Positions 16,969 through 28,490 of a stretch of DNA of 64,000 nt are shown here, piece by piece. Within the stretch, counting starts at the first letter, position 1, and each line of letters starts with the position of its first letter. A program made the position numbers and the translations under genes. This DNA comes from Ruminococcus flavefaciens (lineage in GTDB: Bacteria; Bacteroidota; Bacteroidia; Bacteroidales; P3): NCBI GenBank assembly GCA_023667315.1, contig JAMPAI010000003.1:282499-346498 (forward strand). The letters are read 5' to 3'. Under the pieces are notes generated by a model. The model had not been told where the DNA came from, made no database searches, and saw nothing but the letters and a program-made list of their open reading frames with translations.

Positions 16969-17758
16969 GGCTTTCGTTCTCTTCGTGTTCGGTGCCGTTG
17001 AATATCTGGCGTTGTTTGAGGCGGTTCGCGGCCCGTTCCACATTGAACCGGAAGCGTGCCGCATGGCCGTTGCCGGGCAGATGTTTCACCATCGAGTCGG
17101 CGCAGGCCTTCAAGAAGGCGATGTCGCCACCGTCTTCCAGGTTGAACAAGGCGTGGCTGCCCACGGTCTTGTTGACGATGAATACCGGAATCAGGTTGTT
17201 CGTGTTGCGGCTGCACAGCTTCATGGCCTCGTGGTGTATGTTCTCCAACAGGCTGTTGATGCGCAGACTGCAGGCCTCGTGCAGGGAGTCGGCGTTCCGC
17301 ACCTTATAGCGGTTCGCCATCCAGAGCCGTTCGGTGTTCTCGATAAGCGATTCCGTTTGCAGGAGCCGCTTCTGGTAGTCGATAACGGCCTGGTTCACCG
17401 GTGCTGAGATCCCGTCGCAGATATTGGCGTCGCTTACCAGCGAATCGTAGGAGGTATGCAGGTGCAGGCGTTCGTCCGGCATGGGGAGCAGCACCAGGGG
17501 ATTTTCGGAACCGTGGGCGAAGAGTGCGTATATATGCATGTCCTCGCAGGGAAAGATGAACTCGTTATTCCGTCTTTTTGCCGGATAAATCGAATCCACG
17601 AAAACGGCTCCCTTTTCGTCGGAGATTTCAAACAGGGCCAAGGCTCTGCCTTGCGCATTGGCCACACTCAGTTCCGCAACTTTGTGCGGTTCGGATTTGC
17701 AGGCGAAGAAGCACATCGCGGCAAATCCCACGGGGATAAGAAAAGAAAGGTGCTTCAC
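16955..17758 (-). CDS. lipoprotein resembling the N-terminal part of TlpA-like/DUF4369 proteins
   Basis: The 267-residue product has a lipoprotein signal (lipobox FFAC, Cys20), a beta-sandwich region (AQGRALALFEISDEKGAVFVDSIYPAK) and a helical segment (residues about 115-185), then ends without the thioredoxin domain that usually follows in Bacteroidota DUF4369/AhpC-TSA proteins. It may be a truncated or specialised member; no function is assigned. It is the first gene of a run with lpxH and folB. Confidence 0.6.
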   Translation of the reverse strand: MKHLSFLIPVGFAAMCFFACKSEPHKVAELSVANAQGRALALFEISDEKGAVFVDSIYPAKRRNNEFIFPCEDMHIYALFAHGSENPLVLLPMPDERLHLHTSYDSLVSDANICDGISAPVNQAVIDYQKRLLQTESLIENTERLWMANRYKVRNADSLHEACSLRINSLLENIHHEAMKLCSRNTNNLIPVFIVNKTVGSHALFNLEDGGDIAFLKACADSMVKHLPGNGHAARFRFNVERAANRLKQRQIFNGTEHEENESHDHR

Positions 17759-17787
17759 GGTGGTTCGGTTGGTTCGGTGGTTCGGGT

Positions 17788-17805
17788 GCGGGATTTCTAT
17801 CCCGC
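17788..17805. terminator. short hairpin followed by T-rich tract
   Basis: GCGGGAT (17788-17794) and ATCCCGC (17799-17805) form a perfect 7-bp stem with loop TTCT; CTTTTAT follows on the plus strand. A second hairpin, GCTCCGG/CCGGAGC, is at 17823-17841. Both lie between the lipoprotein gene and glnS. Confidence 0.4.
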
Positions 17806-17858
17806 CTTTTATGCCTCGGCAAGCTCCGGATAAGCCGGAGCCTGCGTTCGGCGGTTGA

Positions 17859-19574
<1,716 letters not shown>

Positions 19575-19622
19575 TGGAAAAGTATTTAGCCCATCCTCTT
19601 TGTTTGAGAAAAAGGATACGTG

Positions 19623-19654
19623 CAAAGTTAATGTAAAGTAAGAAAGGGCGCAAG
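19623..19654 (-). promoter_or_regulatory. promoter of glnS
   Basis: The minus strand reads CTTG (19651-19654), a 20-base spacer and TAACTTTG (19623-19630), one mismatch from the Bacteroidota TTTG/TAnnTTTG consensus. Confidence 0.55.
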
Positions 19655-19668
19655 TGTTTTTGCAGGTT

Positions 19669-20706
19669 TTACCGCCTCGGGTTCCCCTGTTCGAAAAGCG
19701 AGAGCGAGCATCCCGCGTCCTGAATCATGTGCAGCAGGTTTTCCCGGCTGTCTTGCGCCGACTGGCTGATGCAGATCTTGTTCTCGTAGAGCGAATAGTC
19801 CTTGCGGTGCAGGGCGGGCGTGATGTTGGGCATGATTACGTTGGCTGCCGTGTAGAGTGCCGCCCGCCGGCCATCGGGATGCAGGGTTCCCATGGCGGTG
19901 GTGGCGGCTATGTTGATGCGCGGCATAAGCAGGCGAAGCACCGCCAGGGCGTTCAGGTTCAGTTCGTAACGCTCTTCCTTGTTCGGAATTTCGTTCCGCT
20001 GCGCCCACAGGGGCGTCTGTTCGTGTTCGAGATACGGGCCCATGCCCACCATATCCACGCCCAAGTCCTTTAAAAACAGCAGGTCGTGTGCCACCTGCGC
20101 CGTATTTTGGAACGGCAGGCCGATCATGATGCCGCTGCCCACGTAGTAGCCCGTTTTTCGCAGGCGGTGCAGGCAAGCCAGGCGTTCCTCAAAGCTATGG
20201 TCGGCAGGATGCAGTCTCGCGTATAATTCGGGGCTGGAGGTCTCGATGCGCAGCAGGTAGCGGATGGCGCCTGCCTCGCGCCAGCGGCGGTAGGTTTCCT
20301 CGCTCTGTTCGCCCAAAGAAAGCGTGATGCCCAGTTCGCCCTTGCTCAGCTGCATGATTTCGCGCACGAGTTCTTCGATAAGTCTGGTAAAGGCGGCATC
20401 GCGGCGTTCGCCCGATTGCAGCACGATGGAGCCGAAGCCCTCCTTGTGGGCGAACTCGGCGGCCTGCAACACTTCTTCGGGCTTGAGCGCGTAGCGGTGA
20501 ACATTGGTGTTGGATTTGCGGATGCCGCAGTAGAGGCAGTCTTTGGTGCAGATGTTCGAGAATTCGATAAGCCCGCGCAGATACACCTTGTCACCCACCT
20601 CGCGCAGTTTGGTCTGGCGGGCGGCCTCCCGCAGGGCTTGCGCATGTTCGCCGCGCAGTTCCAACAAGTGCGCGATGTCTTGCCATGTGTCGGTTGGAAA
20701 TTCCAT
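19669..20706 (-). CDS. hydE: [FeFe] hydrogenase H-cluster radical SAM maturase HydE
   Basis: HydE is a radical SAM enzyme that helps build the diiron site of [FeFe] hydrogenases. The product has the cluster motif CTKDCLYCG (Cys53, 57, 60) preceded by LRGLIEFSN, and the HydE-type blocks [23 protein letters not shown] and [11 protein letters not shown]. The start at 20706 (MEFPTD) gives 345 residues; the longer frame to 20790 begins inside the terminator hairpin and is rejected. No hydF, hydG or hydrogenase gene is nearby. A methylornithine synthase-like (PylB) assignment is less likely because of the surrounding motifs. Confidence 0.88.
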   Translation of the reverse strand: MEFPTDTWQDIAHLLELRGEHAQALREAARQTKLREVGDKVYLRGLIEFSNICTKDCLYCGIRKSNTNVHRYALKPEEVLQAAEFAHKEGFGSIVLQSGERRDAAFTRLIEELVREIMQLSKGELGITLSLGEQSEETYRRWREAGAIRYLLRIETSSPELYARLHPADHSFEERLACLHRLRKTGYYVGSGIMIGLPFQNTAQVAHDLLFLKDLGVDMVGMGPYLEHEQTPLWAQRNEIPNKEERYELNLNALAVLRLLMPRINIAATTAMGTLHPDGRRAALYTAANVIMPNITPALHRKDYSLYENKICISQSAQDSRENLLHMIQDAGCSLSLFEQGNPRR

Positions 20707-20767
20707 GTACACGTAGTGAAGTACAAAATCCTCACAAGATAGCAAAAAAATCAACACCCTGTAAAGC

Positions 20768-20802
20768 AGAGGGGGGCGCATGCGTTGCATGCGCCCCCCT
20801 CT
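20768..20802. terminator. perfect 16-bp hairpin at the end of the M16 peptidase gene
   Basis: AGAGGGGGGCGCATGC (20768-20783) and its exact complement (20787-20802) enclose a GTT loop. It lies 22 bases after the peptidase stop, and only a weak T tract follows on the minus strand. Confidence 0.6.
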
Positions 20803-20823
20803 TACGGCATCAAGCCCTGTGGA

Positions 20824-23727
20824 TTAATAGCCGAAGATGTCTTCGGTGGAGAGCATCTTGACCTTGCCGAGGGTCTTGAGGTAGTTGAAGTCCAAGGCGG
20901 CCTTGTTGCCGAGCACCATATAGTCGAACGGCTTGCCCTTTACTTCCGCTTTCTGGAAGGCGATCACGTCCTCGAGGGTAAGCGGCAGCAGGTGTTCATA
21001 TACGTACTGGCTCTGTGATTCGTCTTCAAAACCGAATTTCTTGGAATCCAGGTAGGTGAAGAAGATGCTTTCGCGCAGCACGCGGTAGGTGCGGTAGCTG
21101 TCCAGCTCGTTGGTCTTGGCCAGCACGAAGTTCTTTTCGGCCACCGGCATGTCTTGGATAATTTCGTTGAAGGCGGCGATGGCGTCTTTCATCTTGTCGG
21201 TCTGCGAGCCGATAAAGGACTGGAAGCCGTACTGCAGGTCGGGTCTGGACGGACGGCCGTAGTAGGAGTAGGCCGTGTAGGCCAGGGCGCGAGCCTCTCG
21301 CATTTCCTGGAACACGATGCCGCTCATGCCGCCGCCGAAGTAGGCGTTGTACATGGTGGAGGGAGCCAGGAGCTCCTTGGAGTAGTCGGCACCCTTCATA
21401 TAGGTACCCACATAGACCTGCGGCGCGTCGTAGTTGGCCACGAATACCGAGCCGTCGTTGTCTCGCATCGTGAACTTACGGGCTTCGGGCATGGCTTTGA
21501 ATTCTTCGGGCAGGATATGCTTGGCAAGGAGAACCTTAACCAGCCCCTGCATCGACTGCGGGCCGAAGTACATGATGGTGTGCTCGTAGTTCTTGAGGTC
21601 CTTGATGGTGGTGGTGAGCGTGTTGGGATTCATGTCGCGCACTTCCTTGTTGGAAAGCTGCCATGTCAAGGGGTTTTCGGGACCGTAGAACGCGTACTGC
21701 ATCAGGCGGCGCCAGTTGTCGCGCTGGGTCTTCTTGGCGTCCATGCGCTGCTTGACCAGGTCGTCGGCCAGGTTGGCGTAACGTTCGGGATCGGCCACCA
21801 CCGAGTTGAGCAGGTGTTCGAACAAGTCCACCGAGGCTTCGAAGTTCTTGTCGATCCCCGAAAGGATTACATATACGCGGTCGCTTCCGGCAATGGCGCT
21901 GTAGTTGGCGGCCAGTTTGTAGAATTCGTTCTGCAGTTCTTCGGCCGAGTATTTGTCGGTGCCGAGGTAGGGCAGGTATTCGAATGCGATGTCGAGGTTC
22001 TTGTTGTTGAACTGCCCCATTTCATAAACGTAGTAGAGGCTGAACAGGGGGTCGCCGTCGTTGTGCTTGTAGAGCAGGGGCAGGCGGTCTTTGAACTTGC
22101 TTACCGTAAGGTCTTTCGAGAAGTCGGGGAACACCGGCTCGATGGCCTTTACCTGCGATTCCTGAATGTCCTTGAGGTACTGGCTGGCCGTGTCGCGGTT
22201 AATCGAGAGCGGGGTGATCTGCGGTTTCTCGATGCGCGGATAGGAAGGCGCGCCTTCGAGTTTATACACGATGGCGTAGTTGTTCAGGTATTTGTTGGCG
22301 AAATCCACGATGTCCTGCTTGGTAACCTTCGACATCCTGTCGATGCTGTTCACCACGTCCGCCCAGTTTTCGTGGTTGTTGAAGGCCGTCATCATCGTCA
22401 TGGCGCGGTTGTTGTTGTCGCGGATTGACTTGTATTCGTCGGCCGTGTAGTTGTCCACGATGGCCTTGAGCATGTCTTCCGAGAAATCGCCTTTCTTGAG
22501 GCGTTCAACCTGGGCATACATCAGTTCTTTCACTTCGTCCAGGCTCTGGCCCTGACGCGGCATGCCGAAAGCGAGCAGCATACCGTAGTCGGCAAGGCTT
22601 TCGTAGAAGGCCTGGGCGTACATAACCTGCTGTTGCTGAACCAGGTTCACGTCGAACAAGCCCGTCTTGCCGTTGGTAAGGATGTTGGCCACCAGTTCGG
22701 CCACATGCACTTCGGGGTTGCGGGGCGAGGGCAGGCGGTAGGCGAAGGCCACGCAGGCCGGATCCTGACCGATTACCGTGTCGGCGATAACCTGCTGCAT
22801 TTCGGGTTCTTCCTCGTAGGTGAACGCGGGCACGTCCTTGCGTTCCATCTTGCCGAAGTAACGGTCAACGATGGCGATGGTCTTGTCCGGGTCGAGGTCG
22901 CCCACCATGACCACGGCCATGTTGTTGGGCACGTAGTAGGCGTCGAAGAAGTTCTTGATGTTTACGATCGAGGGGTTCTTAAGCTGTTCGGGCGTGCCGA
23001 TAACGGTCTGCGTGCCGTAGGGATGGTGGGGGAAGAGCATCGTGAACATCTTTTCCCAAACCTGGCGCATGTCGCTGGCCTTGCCCATGTTGTATTCTTC
23101 GTATACGGTTTCCAGCTCGGTGTGGAACAGACGGATGATCGGGTTCTGGAAACGGTCGGCCTGAATCTTGGCCCAGTTCTCGATCTGGTTGGCGGGAATG
23201 TCTTCCACGTAGGCGGTAACGTCGTTGCTGGTGAAGGCGTTCGTGCCCTGGGCGCCGATGGCGGCCATCAACTTGTCGTATTCGTTGGGAATGGCGTACT
23301 GGGCGGCGATCTGCGAAACGCTGTCGATCTTGCGGTAGATGGCGGTGCGTTCGGCTTCGTCCGTAGTCTGGCGGTAGGTCTCGAACAGGTCTTCGATCTG
23401 GTCGAGGTATTCTTTTTCGGCTTCGTAGTTCACGCTTCCGAACGATTCGGTACCCTTGAACATAAGGTGTTCGAAGTAGTGCGCCAGGCCGGTGGTTTCG
23501 GCCGGGTCGTTCTTGCCGCCGGCGTTCACGGCGATGATCGTTTGCAGGCGCGGGGCGTCCTTGTTTACCGACAGGTACACCTTCAGACCGTTGTCCAAGG
23601 TGTAGATGCGGGTTTTCATGGGATCGTCGGGAACGGTCTCATACTTGTACTTGCCCTGGCAGGAGGCAAGCATCATGGCTGCCGGCAGGACCAACAAGCC
23701 CAGAAGGCGGAAAATGTTGTTTTTCAT
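20824..23727 (-). CDS. M16 family zinc metallopeptidase, lipoprotein
   Basis: The 967-residue protein has a lipoprotein signal (LASC, Cys23) and two M16 halves in one chain. The zinc motif HYFEH (residues 83-87, the inverted HxxEH type) with a downstream glutamate in ELETVYEEYNMG marks the active N-terminal half. The C-terminal half contains PSTMYNAYFGGGMSGIVFQEMREARALAYTAYS, with the R/Y motif that helps bind substrate in pitrilysin-type enzymes. It is probably anchored in the periplasm or at the outer membrane and degrades peptides. Apparently monocistronic. Confidence 0.92.
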   Translation of the reverse strand: MKNNIFRLLGLLVLPAAMMLASCQGKYKYETVPDDPMKTRIYTLDNGLKVYLSVNKDAPRLQTIIAVNAGGKNDPAETTGLAHYFEHLMFKGTESFGSVNYEAEKEYLDQIEDLFETYRQTTDEAERTAIYRKIDSVSQIAAQYAIPNEYDKLMAAIGAQGTNAFTSNDVTAYVEDIPANQIENWAKIQADRFQNPIIRLFHTELETVYEEYNMGKASDMRQVWEKMFTMLFPHHPYGTQTVIGTPEQLKNPSIVNIKNFFDAYYVPNNMAVVMVGDLDPDKTIAIVDRYFGKMERKDVPAFTYEEEPEMQQVIADTVIGQDPACVAFAYRLPSPRNPEVHVAELVANILTNGKTGLFDVNLVQQQQVMYAQAFYESLADYGMLLAFGMPRQGQSLDEVKELMYAQVERLKKGDFSEDMLKAIVDNYTADEYKSIRDNNNRAMTMMTAFNNHENWADVVNSIDRMSKVTKQDIVDFANKYLNNYAIVYKLEGAPSYPRIEKPQITPLSINRDTASQYLKDIQESQVKAIEPVFPDFSKDLTVSKFKDRLPLLYKHNDGDPLFSLYYVYEMGQFNNKNLDIAFEYLPYLGTDKYSAEELQNEFYKLAANYSAIAGSDRVYVILSGIDKNFEASVDLFEHLLNSVVADPERYANLADDLVKQRMDAKKTQRDNWRRLMQYAFYGPENPLTWQLSNKEVRDMNPNTLTTTIKDLKNYEHTIMYFGPQSMQGLVKVLLAKHILPEEFKAMPEARKFTMRDNDGSVFVANYDAPQVYVGTYMKGADYSKELLAPSTMYNAYFGGGMSGIVFQEMREARALAYTAYSYYGRPSRPDLQYGFQSFIGSQTDKMKDAIAAFNEIIQDMPVAEKNFVLAKTNELDSYRTYRVLRESIFFTYLDSKKFGFEDESQSQYVYEHLLPLTLEDVIAFQKAEVKGKPFDYMVLGNKAALDFNYLKTLGKVKMLSTEDIFGY

Positions 23728-23827
23728 TGTGTAAAAGTTTGTTTATGGCTCCGGAATGAAACCTCACCCCGTTAACAGCGCACGAATGTACGATTTTTTT
23801 CGGTAGGAAACACGGCCTTGCCTTGTT

Positions 23828-26335
23828 TTAGTTGCCGCGGGCGTTGCTTCCGCCTCCACCGCCTCCCAGGCGCGAGGACTCGTCGGCCGCCGCCTTCTGG
23901 CGCGGGTTGCGGTTCATCAGCTTGTTGTTGCCGAAGCGGTACGAAAGCGAGATCCTGCCCGTGTACATGTCCCAGCCGTAGTGCATCTTGGAGACGGTCT
24001 TGCGCCCGTCGGCCTCCGGATAAGTGGATTTTGTGTCGTAGCCGGTAAAGGAAGCGTAGAACGAGGCCGAGAGGGTCAGCGTCTTGTCGAGGAAGAAGGC
24101 TTTCAGTCCGAGTCCGCCGCCGTAGATGCCGTAATTGTATTCGAACAGGGAGCGGGTGGGCATCGTTCCCCAGCTGTAGGCCGAGAGGGTCAGGTTCTTG
24201 TGGGCGTCCACCTCGGTGTTGATCCAGTAGCCGGAGGTAAAGGTGCGGCGCGATTCCTCCATACCTCTGTATTTGATGTGTTCCTCGCCGTAGCTGCCGT
24301 TCAGGAACACCGAGAGCCGCCATATCTTGAAGAAGGTGAGCTGGGTGGAGAGGTTTATGTCGAGCCGGTCGCTCTTGCCCGCGTTTACCGTCTGGCGGAA
24401 GGTTACGGGGCGTCCGTCGGGGTCGAGGCCGTAGAAGTTTATCTGCTGCGGGGTCCCGTCGGTATGCACGTAGCCCACGGTGGCGAAGAACTTGTAGTTG
24501 AACGAATAGGTGAGGTCGAGCACATGGGAGTATTCAGGCTTCAGGAAAGGGTTCCCCGCGCTGTATTGGTCGGCCTGGTTCCGGGTCAGGAAAGGATTGA
24601 GCGAGTAGTAGCCGGGACGCGAGAGCCGGTAGCGGTACGACAGGCTCAGCTGGTTCTTGCTGCCGATGGGCTGGCTTATGCTGATGTTGGGGAAGGGGCG
24701 TATGTACTGGTTGGTGTTTGCCGAGTCCATGTCGAGGTTCTTGCCGTGGGTGCGCGTGTATTCGGCGCGCACGCCCACCTGCAGCACGGTCTTGGTCTTG
24801 AAGGTGTGGTTCACCATAGCGTAGGCAGCCCCGATGATCTCGTTGTAGAGGTAGCGGTTGGGAACGGTGGCGCTGTCGAACTCGGTGTAGAAGTAGCGGT
24901 AGTTGTTGCCGGTGTAGCTGAACTTGAGGCCGGCTTCCAGGCGGGTCTGTGTGTTGAACGGATGCTCGTAGTCGGCCTTGAAGCTGTATATGTCCGACGA
25001 AAACGGGTTGGAGAGGTCGTATCCCGTGGCCAGGGCGGGCGCGTTGCCGTTAAAATCGCCCGTATAGTAATTGAGGCCGTTTGAACCGTGGCTTTTCTCG
25101 ATATTGCGGATATAGTCGAAGTTGAGCGTGAGCTTGCGGTTATATACGGTATCGAAGGTGTGCTCGTAGTTCAGGTTCACGTTATGGTTCTGTTCGTCGT
25201 AGGTGGAGTTGGCCGTTTGGTCGAAGGTGTAGAGCACCGAATCGGGCGTCTGCACGGGGTAGAAACGGGTGCGGAGGTTGTTGAAATCGTTGCGGTATTT
25301 GCCGCCGGAACCCTGGTAGGTAAGGCTCAGCACGTCGGCTTTGGAGATATAGTAGTCCAGACCGCCCTTGCCGTAAAAGCTCAGGTAATTGTTCATGCCG
25401 GAACGTCTGCCGGATTCCTTGCCGTTCACTTCCTGCCGGCTGCCGTCCGCATAGTGGGTGTAGCCCGAAAAATACTGGCTGTTGTATCCCTGATAGGCCG
25501 AGAAGGAGCCGTAAACGGTAAATTTCTTGTGGCGGTAGTTCAGGTCAATGCCCGCGTTGTAGCCTACTTTCGAGGCAATCCGGATTCCCGCGTCCACCGA
25601 ACCCGAGAAGCCGCTGTTCTGAATCTTGGTGGTCTTGATGTTGATGATGCCGCTCACCCCCTCGGCGTCGTACTTGGAGGAGGGGTTGTTCATCGTCTCG
25701 ATCTTGTCCACGCTGTTGCCGGGCATGCTGCGCAGGTAGTTGGCCAGGTTCTGCCCGCTCAGGTGGGTGGGGCGGTCGTCCACCGTAACCATCACGCCGC
25801 CCTTGCCGTTGAGCGAGATGTTGTCGTCTTTATCGACCGTGATGCCGGGAAACTTCTTGAGCATCTCGAAGGCGTTGTCTTCCTGGGCGATGATGCTTTG
25901 GGACACGTTCATCGTGATCTTGCCTGCCTCCATCTCCATCAGGGGGCGTTTGGCGCGTATCACCACCTTGTCTAGCTGTACCGAGGCGGAGGTCATTCCG
26001 ATTTCGCCCAGGTCGATCTCCCGGTGTCCGGCATCCACCTTGAAAACGGGCGAGTTGTTGCGGTGGTAGCCCAATACCGCCACCTGCACGAAGTAAGACC
26101 CGGCGGGAATCCGCTTGAACGAAAACGAGCCGCTGTCGGACGAGGCCGTTCCCATTACCTGCGTGCTGTCTGCGGCCTTTACCAGCACCACGTTGGCGAA
26201 GGGAATGCCCGATAGGTTGTCCTTGTCGAGCACGCGCCCCTTTACGTTGCCCGTCTGGGCCCACAGGCTTCCCGCCCCGCCGGCTGCCAGCCCCAGGACG
26301 AGCAGCAGCCGTGTATATCCAATCAGCTTTTTCAT
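23828..26335 (-). CDS. TonB-dependent-receptor-like outer-membrane beta-barrel protein
   Basis: The protein has a signal peptide, a carboxypeptidase-regulatory-like domain (GRVLDKDNLSGIPFANVVL), a plug-like domain (ITMNVSQSIIAQEDNAFEMLKKFPGI, with SGIINIKT) and a C-terminal 'outer membrane beta-barrel family' domain with alternating aromatic strands. It ends in a Gly-rich, Ser-rich tail (GGGGGGS). Such proteins are TonB-dependent receptor relatives; the substrate is unknown. MKKLIGYT at 26335 is the start (835 residues) because the -7 box at 26341-26348 excludes the upstream ATG at 26383. Confidence 0.85.
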   Translation of the reverse strand: MKKLIGYTRLLLVLGLAAGGAGSLWAQTGNVKGRVLDKDNLSGIPFANVVLVKAADSTQVMGTASSDSGSFSFKRIPAGSYFVQVAVLGYHRNNSPVFKVDAGHREIDLGEIGMTSASVQLDKVVIRAKRPLMEMEAGKITMNVSQSIIAQEDNAFEMLKKFPGITVDKDDNISLNGKGGVMVTVDDRPTHLSGQNLANYLRSMPGNSVDKIETMNNPSSKYDAEGVSGIINIKTTKIQNSGFSGSVDAGIRIASKVGYNAGIDLNYRHKKFTVYGSFSAYQGYNSQYFSGYTHYADGSRQEVNGKESGRRSGMNNYLSFYGKGGLDYYISKADVLSLTYQGSGGKYRNDFNNLRTRFYPVQTPDSVLYTFDQTANSTYDEQNHNVNLNYEHTFDTVYNRKLTLNFDYIRNIEKSHGSNGLNYYTGDFNGNAPALATGYDLSNPFSSDIYSFKADYEHPFNTQTRLEAGLKFSYTGNNYRYFYTEFDSATVPNRYLYNEIIGAAYAMVNHTFKTKTVLQVGVRAEYTRTHGKNLDMDSANTNQYIRPFPNISISQPIGSKNQLSLSYRYRLSRPGYYSLNPFLTRNQADQYSAGNPFLKPEYSHVLDLTYSFNYKFFATVGYVHTDGTPQQINFYGLDPDGRPVTFRQTVNAGKSDRLDINLSTQLTFFKIWRLSVFLNGSYGEEHIKYRGMEESRRTFTSGYWINTEVDAHKNLTLSAYSWGTMPTRSLFEYNYGIYGGGLGLKAFFLDKTLTLSASFYASFTGYDTKSTYPEADGRKTVSKMHYGWDMYTGRISLSYRFGNNKLMNRNPRQKAAADESSRLGGGGGGSNARGN

Positions 26336-26340
26336 AGCCA

Positions 26341-26348
26341 CAAAGATA
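26341..26348 (-). promoter_or_regulatory. -7 element just upstream of the beta-barrel gene
   Basis: The minus strand reads TATCTTTG, then TGGCT, then ATG; a TTTG occurs 17 bases further upstream (26366-26369). Only 5 bases separate the box from the start codon, so the message may be leaderless. Confidence 0.5.
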
Positions 26349-26401
26349 TTAATATAAAACAAATTCAAAACAAGAAGATTCAAAACCTTTCCACCGTTCT
26401 T

Positions 26402-26743
26402 TCAGGCGTAGGCCTCCAGATCTTTGAATCCGAGGCCCAGGAGTTTCATGCGCGACACGAAATCCGGCACGCTCTTGAGAAAGTCTTCGCGCATCAGGGC
26501 GGTGGCCTTTTCCTGGCTGTCGGGCGAGATCAAAAAACCGATGCCCCGCTTGCTGTAGATGATTCCGTTGCGTTCCAGGTGTTCGTAGGCGCGCATCACT
26601 GTGTTGGGGTTCACCATAAGGGTGGCGCCGAACTCGCGCACCGAAGGAATGCGTTCATCCGGCGAATAATCGCCCTTCAATATCTTCTCGCACACATATT
26701 CGGCAATCTGCTCGAATATGGCCTTGTCCGATTTAAATTCCAT
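26402..26743 (-). CDS. GntR-family (YtrA-type) transcriptional regulator
   Basis: The 113-residue protein has the N-terminal GntR winged helix (FEQIAEYVCEKILKGDYSPDERIPSVREFGATLMVNPNTVMRAYEHLE) and only a short C-terminal helical pair, which defines the YtrA subfamily that usually controls an adjacent ABC transporter. It is the last gene of the operon ATPase-permease-regulator, so it probably represses its own operon through the palindrome at 28491-28526. Confidence 0.9.
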   Translation of the reverse strand: MEFKSDKAIFEQIAEYVCEKILKGDYSPDERIPSVREFGATLMVNPNTVMRAYEHLERNGIIYSKRGIGFLISPDSQEKATALMREDFLKSVPDFVSRMKLLGLGFKDLEAYA

Positions 26744-26779
26744 AGGGTTGTTTTTTAGCGTTAGACCAAGCGGCGCGGC

Positions 26780-27511
26780 TTAGAACTGCTGCCGTCTGAT
26801 TTTAAAGAAGCTCCATGCCCAAAGGCCCACTGGCACCACGATGGAAATGAAGACATCGAAGATGATGGCCAGGCGGGTGGCGGTGAATTCCTCGATATAG
26901 AAACCGTTCATCAGGGCACCGGAATGGTGCAGGCTGTAGCCGTACATGCTTACCAGGATCATTCCGGCTACCGAGACGCAGAGCAGCGAAAGCAGGGTCT
27001 TGCCGAATTTTCCGGACTTAAAGAAGCAGACACCCCAGACGGACACGCTCTGCATGCCCACGATCGACCAAAAGGTGGAGTCGAAAAAGCCGAGCCGGGA
27101 GCGGGAGGTAAAGCAGCCCAAGAGGTCGAACATCATTTCGCTGCGGCCGGTAAGTCCGACCCCGGCCAGACTCACGATCCAGGAAAAAACCAACATGGCG
27201 ATGGGTACGATAATCGTGCAGATGCAGAAAATGCTCAGGAATTTCTCGGTCTGGCTGGCGGGCAGCTGGCCGAATGCCACGCCTTTGGTGGTATGGAACA
27301 GGTGCTTGTAAAAGAAGAAAGGCAGGGCGAAGGCGGCGAAACCGATATAGGGGATAAAGGGGGAGGTGGACAGGTGGCCGTCGCCCATGGGAGAAAGCAG
27401 GTAAAGCCCGAGGATTACGCCGGTAAGGATCAGTATGTCCTTGAGGTTGCGTTGCAGTTCGCTCTTGAGCAACATGCCGAAACGGGATATGGAGAATTCG
27501 CTGGTATTCAT
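26780..27511 (-). CDS. ABC transporter membrane subunit (ABC-2-like)
   Basis: The 243-residue integral membrane protein has about six hydrophobic segments (starting near residues 28, 55, 98, 150, 178 and 215) and no soluble domain. It lies between an ABC ATPase and a YtrA-type regulator, 41 bases after the ATPase, and so is its likely channel partner. Substrate unknown; related systems respond to cell-wall antibiotics, but nothing here shows that. Confidence 0.7.
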   Translation of the reverse strand: MNTSEFSISRFGMLLKSELQRNLKDILILTGVILGLYLLSPMGDGHLSTSPFIPYIGFAAFALPFFFYKHLFHTTKGVAFGQLPASQTEKFLSIFCICTIIVPIAMLVFSWIVSLAGVGLTGRSEMMFDLLGCFTSRSRLGFFDSTFWSIVGMQSVSVWGVCFFKSGKFGKTLLSLLCVSVAGMILVSMYGYSLHHSGALMNGFYIEEFTATRLAIIFDVFISIVVPVGLWAWSFFKIRRQQF

Positions 27512-27552
27512 GGCTGAAATGTTTTAGGGTTAATGGTGTGTGATTGAATGGG

Positions 27553-28455
27553 TTATTTTAAAGAGTCGGCGTTGAGGCGCTTTTCCATCTCGATGGCGAA
27601 GTCGGAACGCAGTTCCGGGTTCTGCTCGTCGATGAACATGCGTTTGAACAGGCCCTTGTTCTGGATGGCGGCGTTGAACAGCATCTCGATATCCACCTTG
27701 GTTTCCTCGCCTTCTTCGTTGTATCCCACTATATTATATCCACCCACGCATTCCTCGCGGTAAAGGTCCTTGTCCGACTTTTCGGGTTTGCGGCCGAACC
27801 ACAGCTTACGGGTGATTTCTTCCACGCTGTTGTTGAGCAGGATACGGTTCCTTTCCAGGATGATGATGGGGTCGATGAGGTTCTCCAGATCCCTTACCTG
27901 ATGGGTGGAGATCACGAAGCACTTGCTGTCGTCGGCGGCCTGTGCGATGAGGCGGCGGAAGATGCCCTTGGAGGGGATGTCCATGCCGTTGGTGGGCTCG
28001 TCCATAAGCAGCAGCTTGGTGTTGCAGGCCAAGGCGAAGCACATCATGGCCTTTTTCTGCTGTCCGTGCGAGCTTTTGTTGATCTTGCGCGTGGGGTTGA
28101 TGCCTAATTCGCTTACGTAATGCGCCAGCTGTTCGTGGCTGAAGCGGGGGTAGAAGGGCGAATAGAGCCGCACGTATTCGTTGAGCGAGAGTTTGACGGG
28201 GTCGATCACTTCGGGCAGGTAATACACCTCCGAAAGCAGTTCGGGGGAGCGGCGGCGGGGATCGTGTCCCATGATGTGGATGGAGCCTTCGCATGGGAAG
28301 CGCAGGCCCGCGAGCATGCGCAGCAGGGTGGTCTTGCCCACGCCGTTCTCGCCCAGCAGCCCGTAGATATAACCGGCCTTGAGGTTCATGTTCAATTGTT
28401 CGAATACGGTGTAATGCTTGCCGTACCGGAAACTGAGGTCTTTTATTTCGATCAT
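27553..28455 (-). CDS. ABC transporter ATP-binding protein
   Basis: The 300-residue ATPase has Walker A GENGVGKTT (about residue 36), a divergent signature SSHGQQKKA instead of LSGGQ, Walker B LLLMDEPTNGMD and the switch STHQVRD. A C-terminal extension of about 90 residues (from about 205) is rich in charged residues. It is the first gene of an operon with a membrane subunit and a GntR regulator. Confidence 0.9.
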   Translation of the reverse strand: MIEIKDLSFRYGKHYTVFEQLNMNLKAGYIYGLLGENGVGKTTLLRMLAGLRFPCEGSIHIMGHDPRRRSPELLSEVYYLPEVIDPVKLSLNEYVRLYSPFYPRFSHEQLAHYVSELGINPTRKINKSSHGQQKKAMMCFALACNTKLLLMDEPTNGMDIPSKGIFRRLIAQAADDSKCFVISTHQVRDLENLIDPIIILERNRILLNNSVEEITRKLWFGRKPEKSDKDLYREECVGGYNIVGYNEEGEETKVDIEMLFNAAIQNKGLFKRMFIDEQNPELRSDFAIEMEKRLNADSLK

Positions 28456-28490
28456 CGTTGCAGGTATTAGGGGTTAGAAAATGTATTTTG

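Noticed and set aside
16968-17064. Extended N terminus of the LpxH-like gene
   Set aside because: It would lie entirely within the upstream lipoprotein gene and adds unrelated sequence before the metallophosphatase fold.
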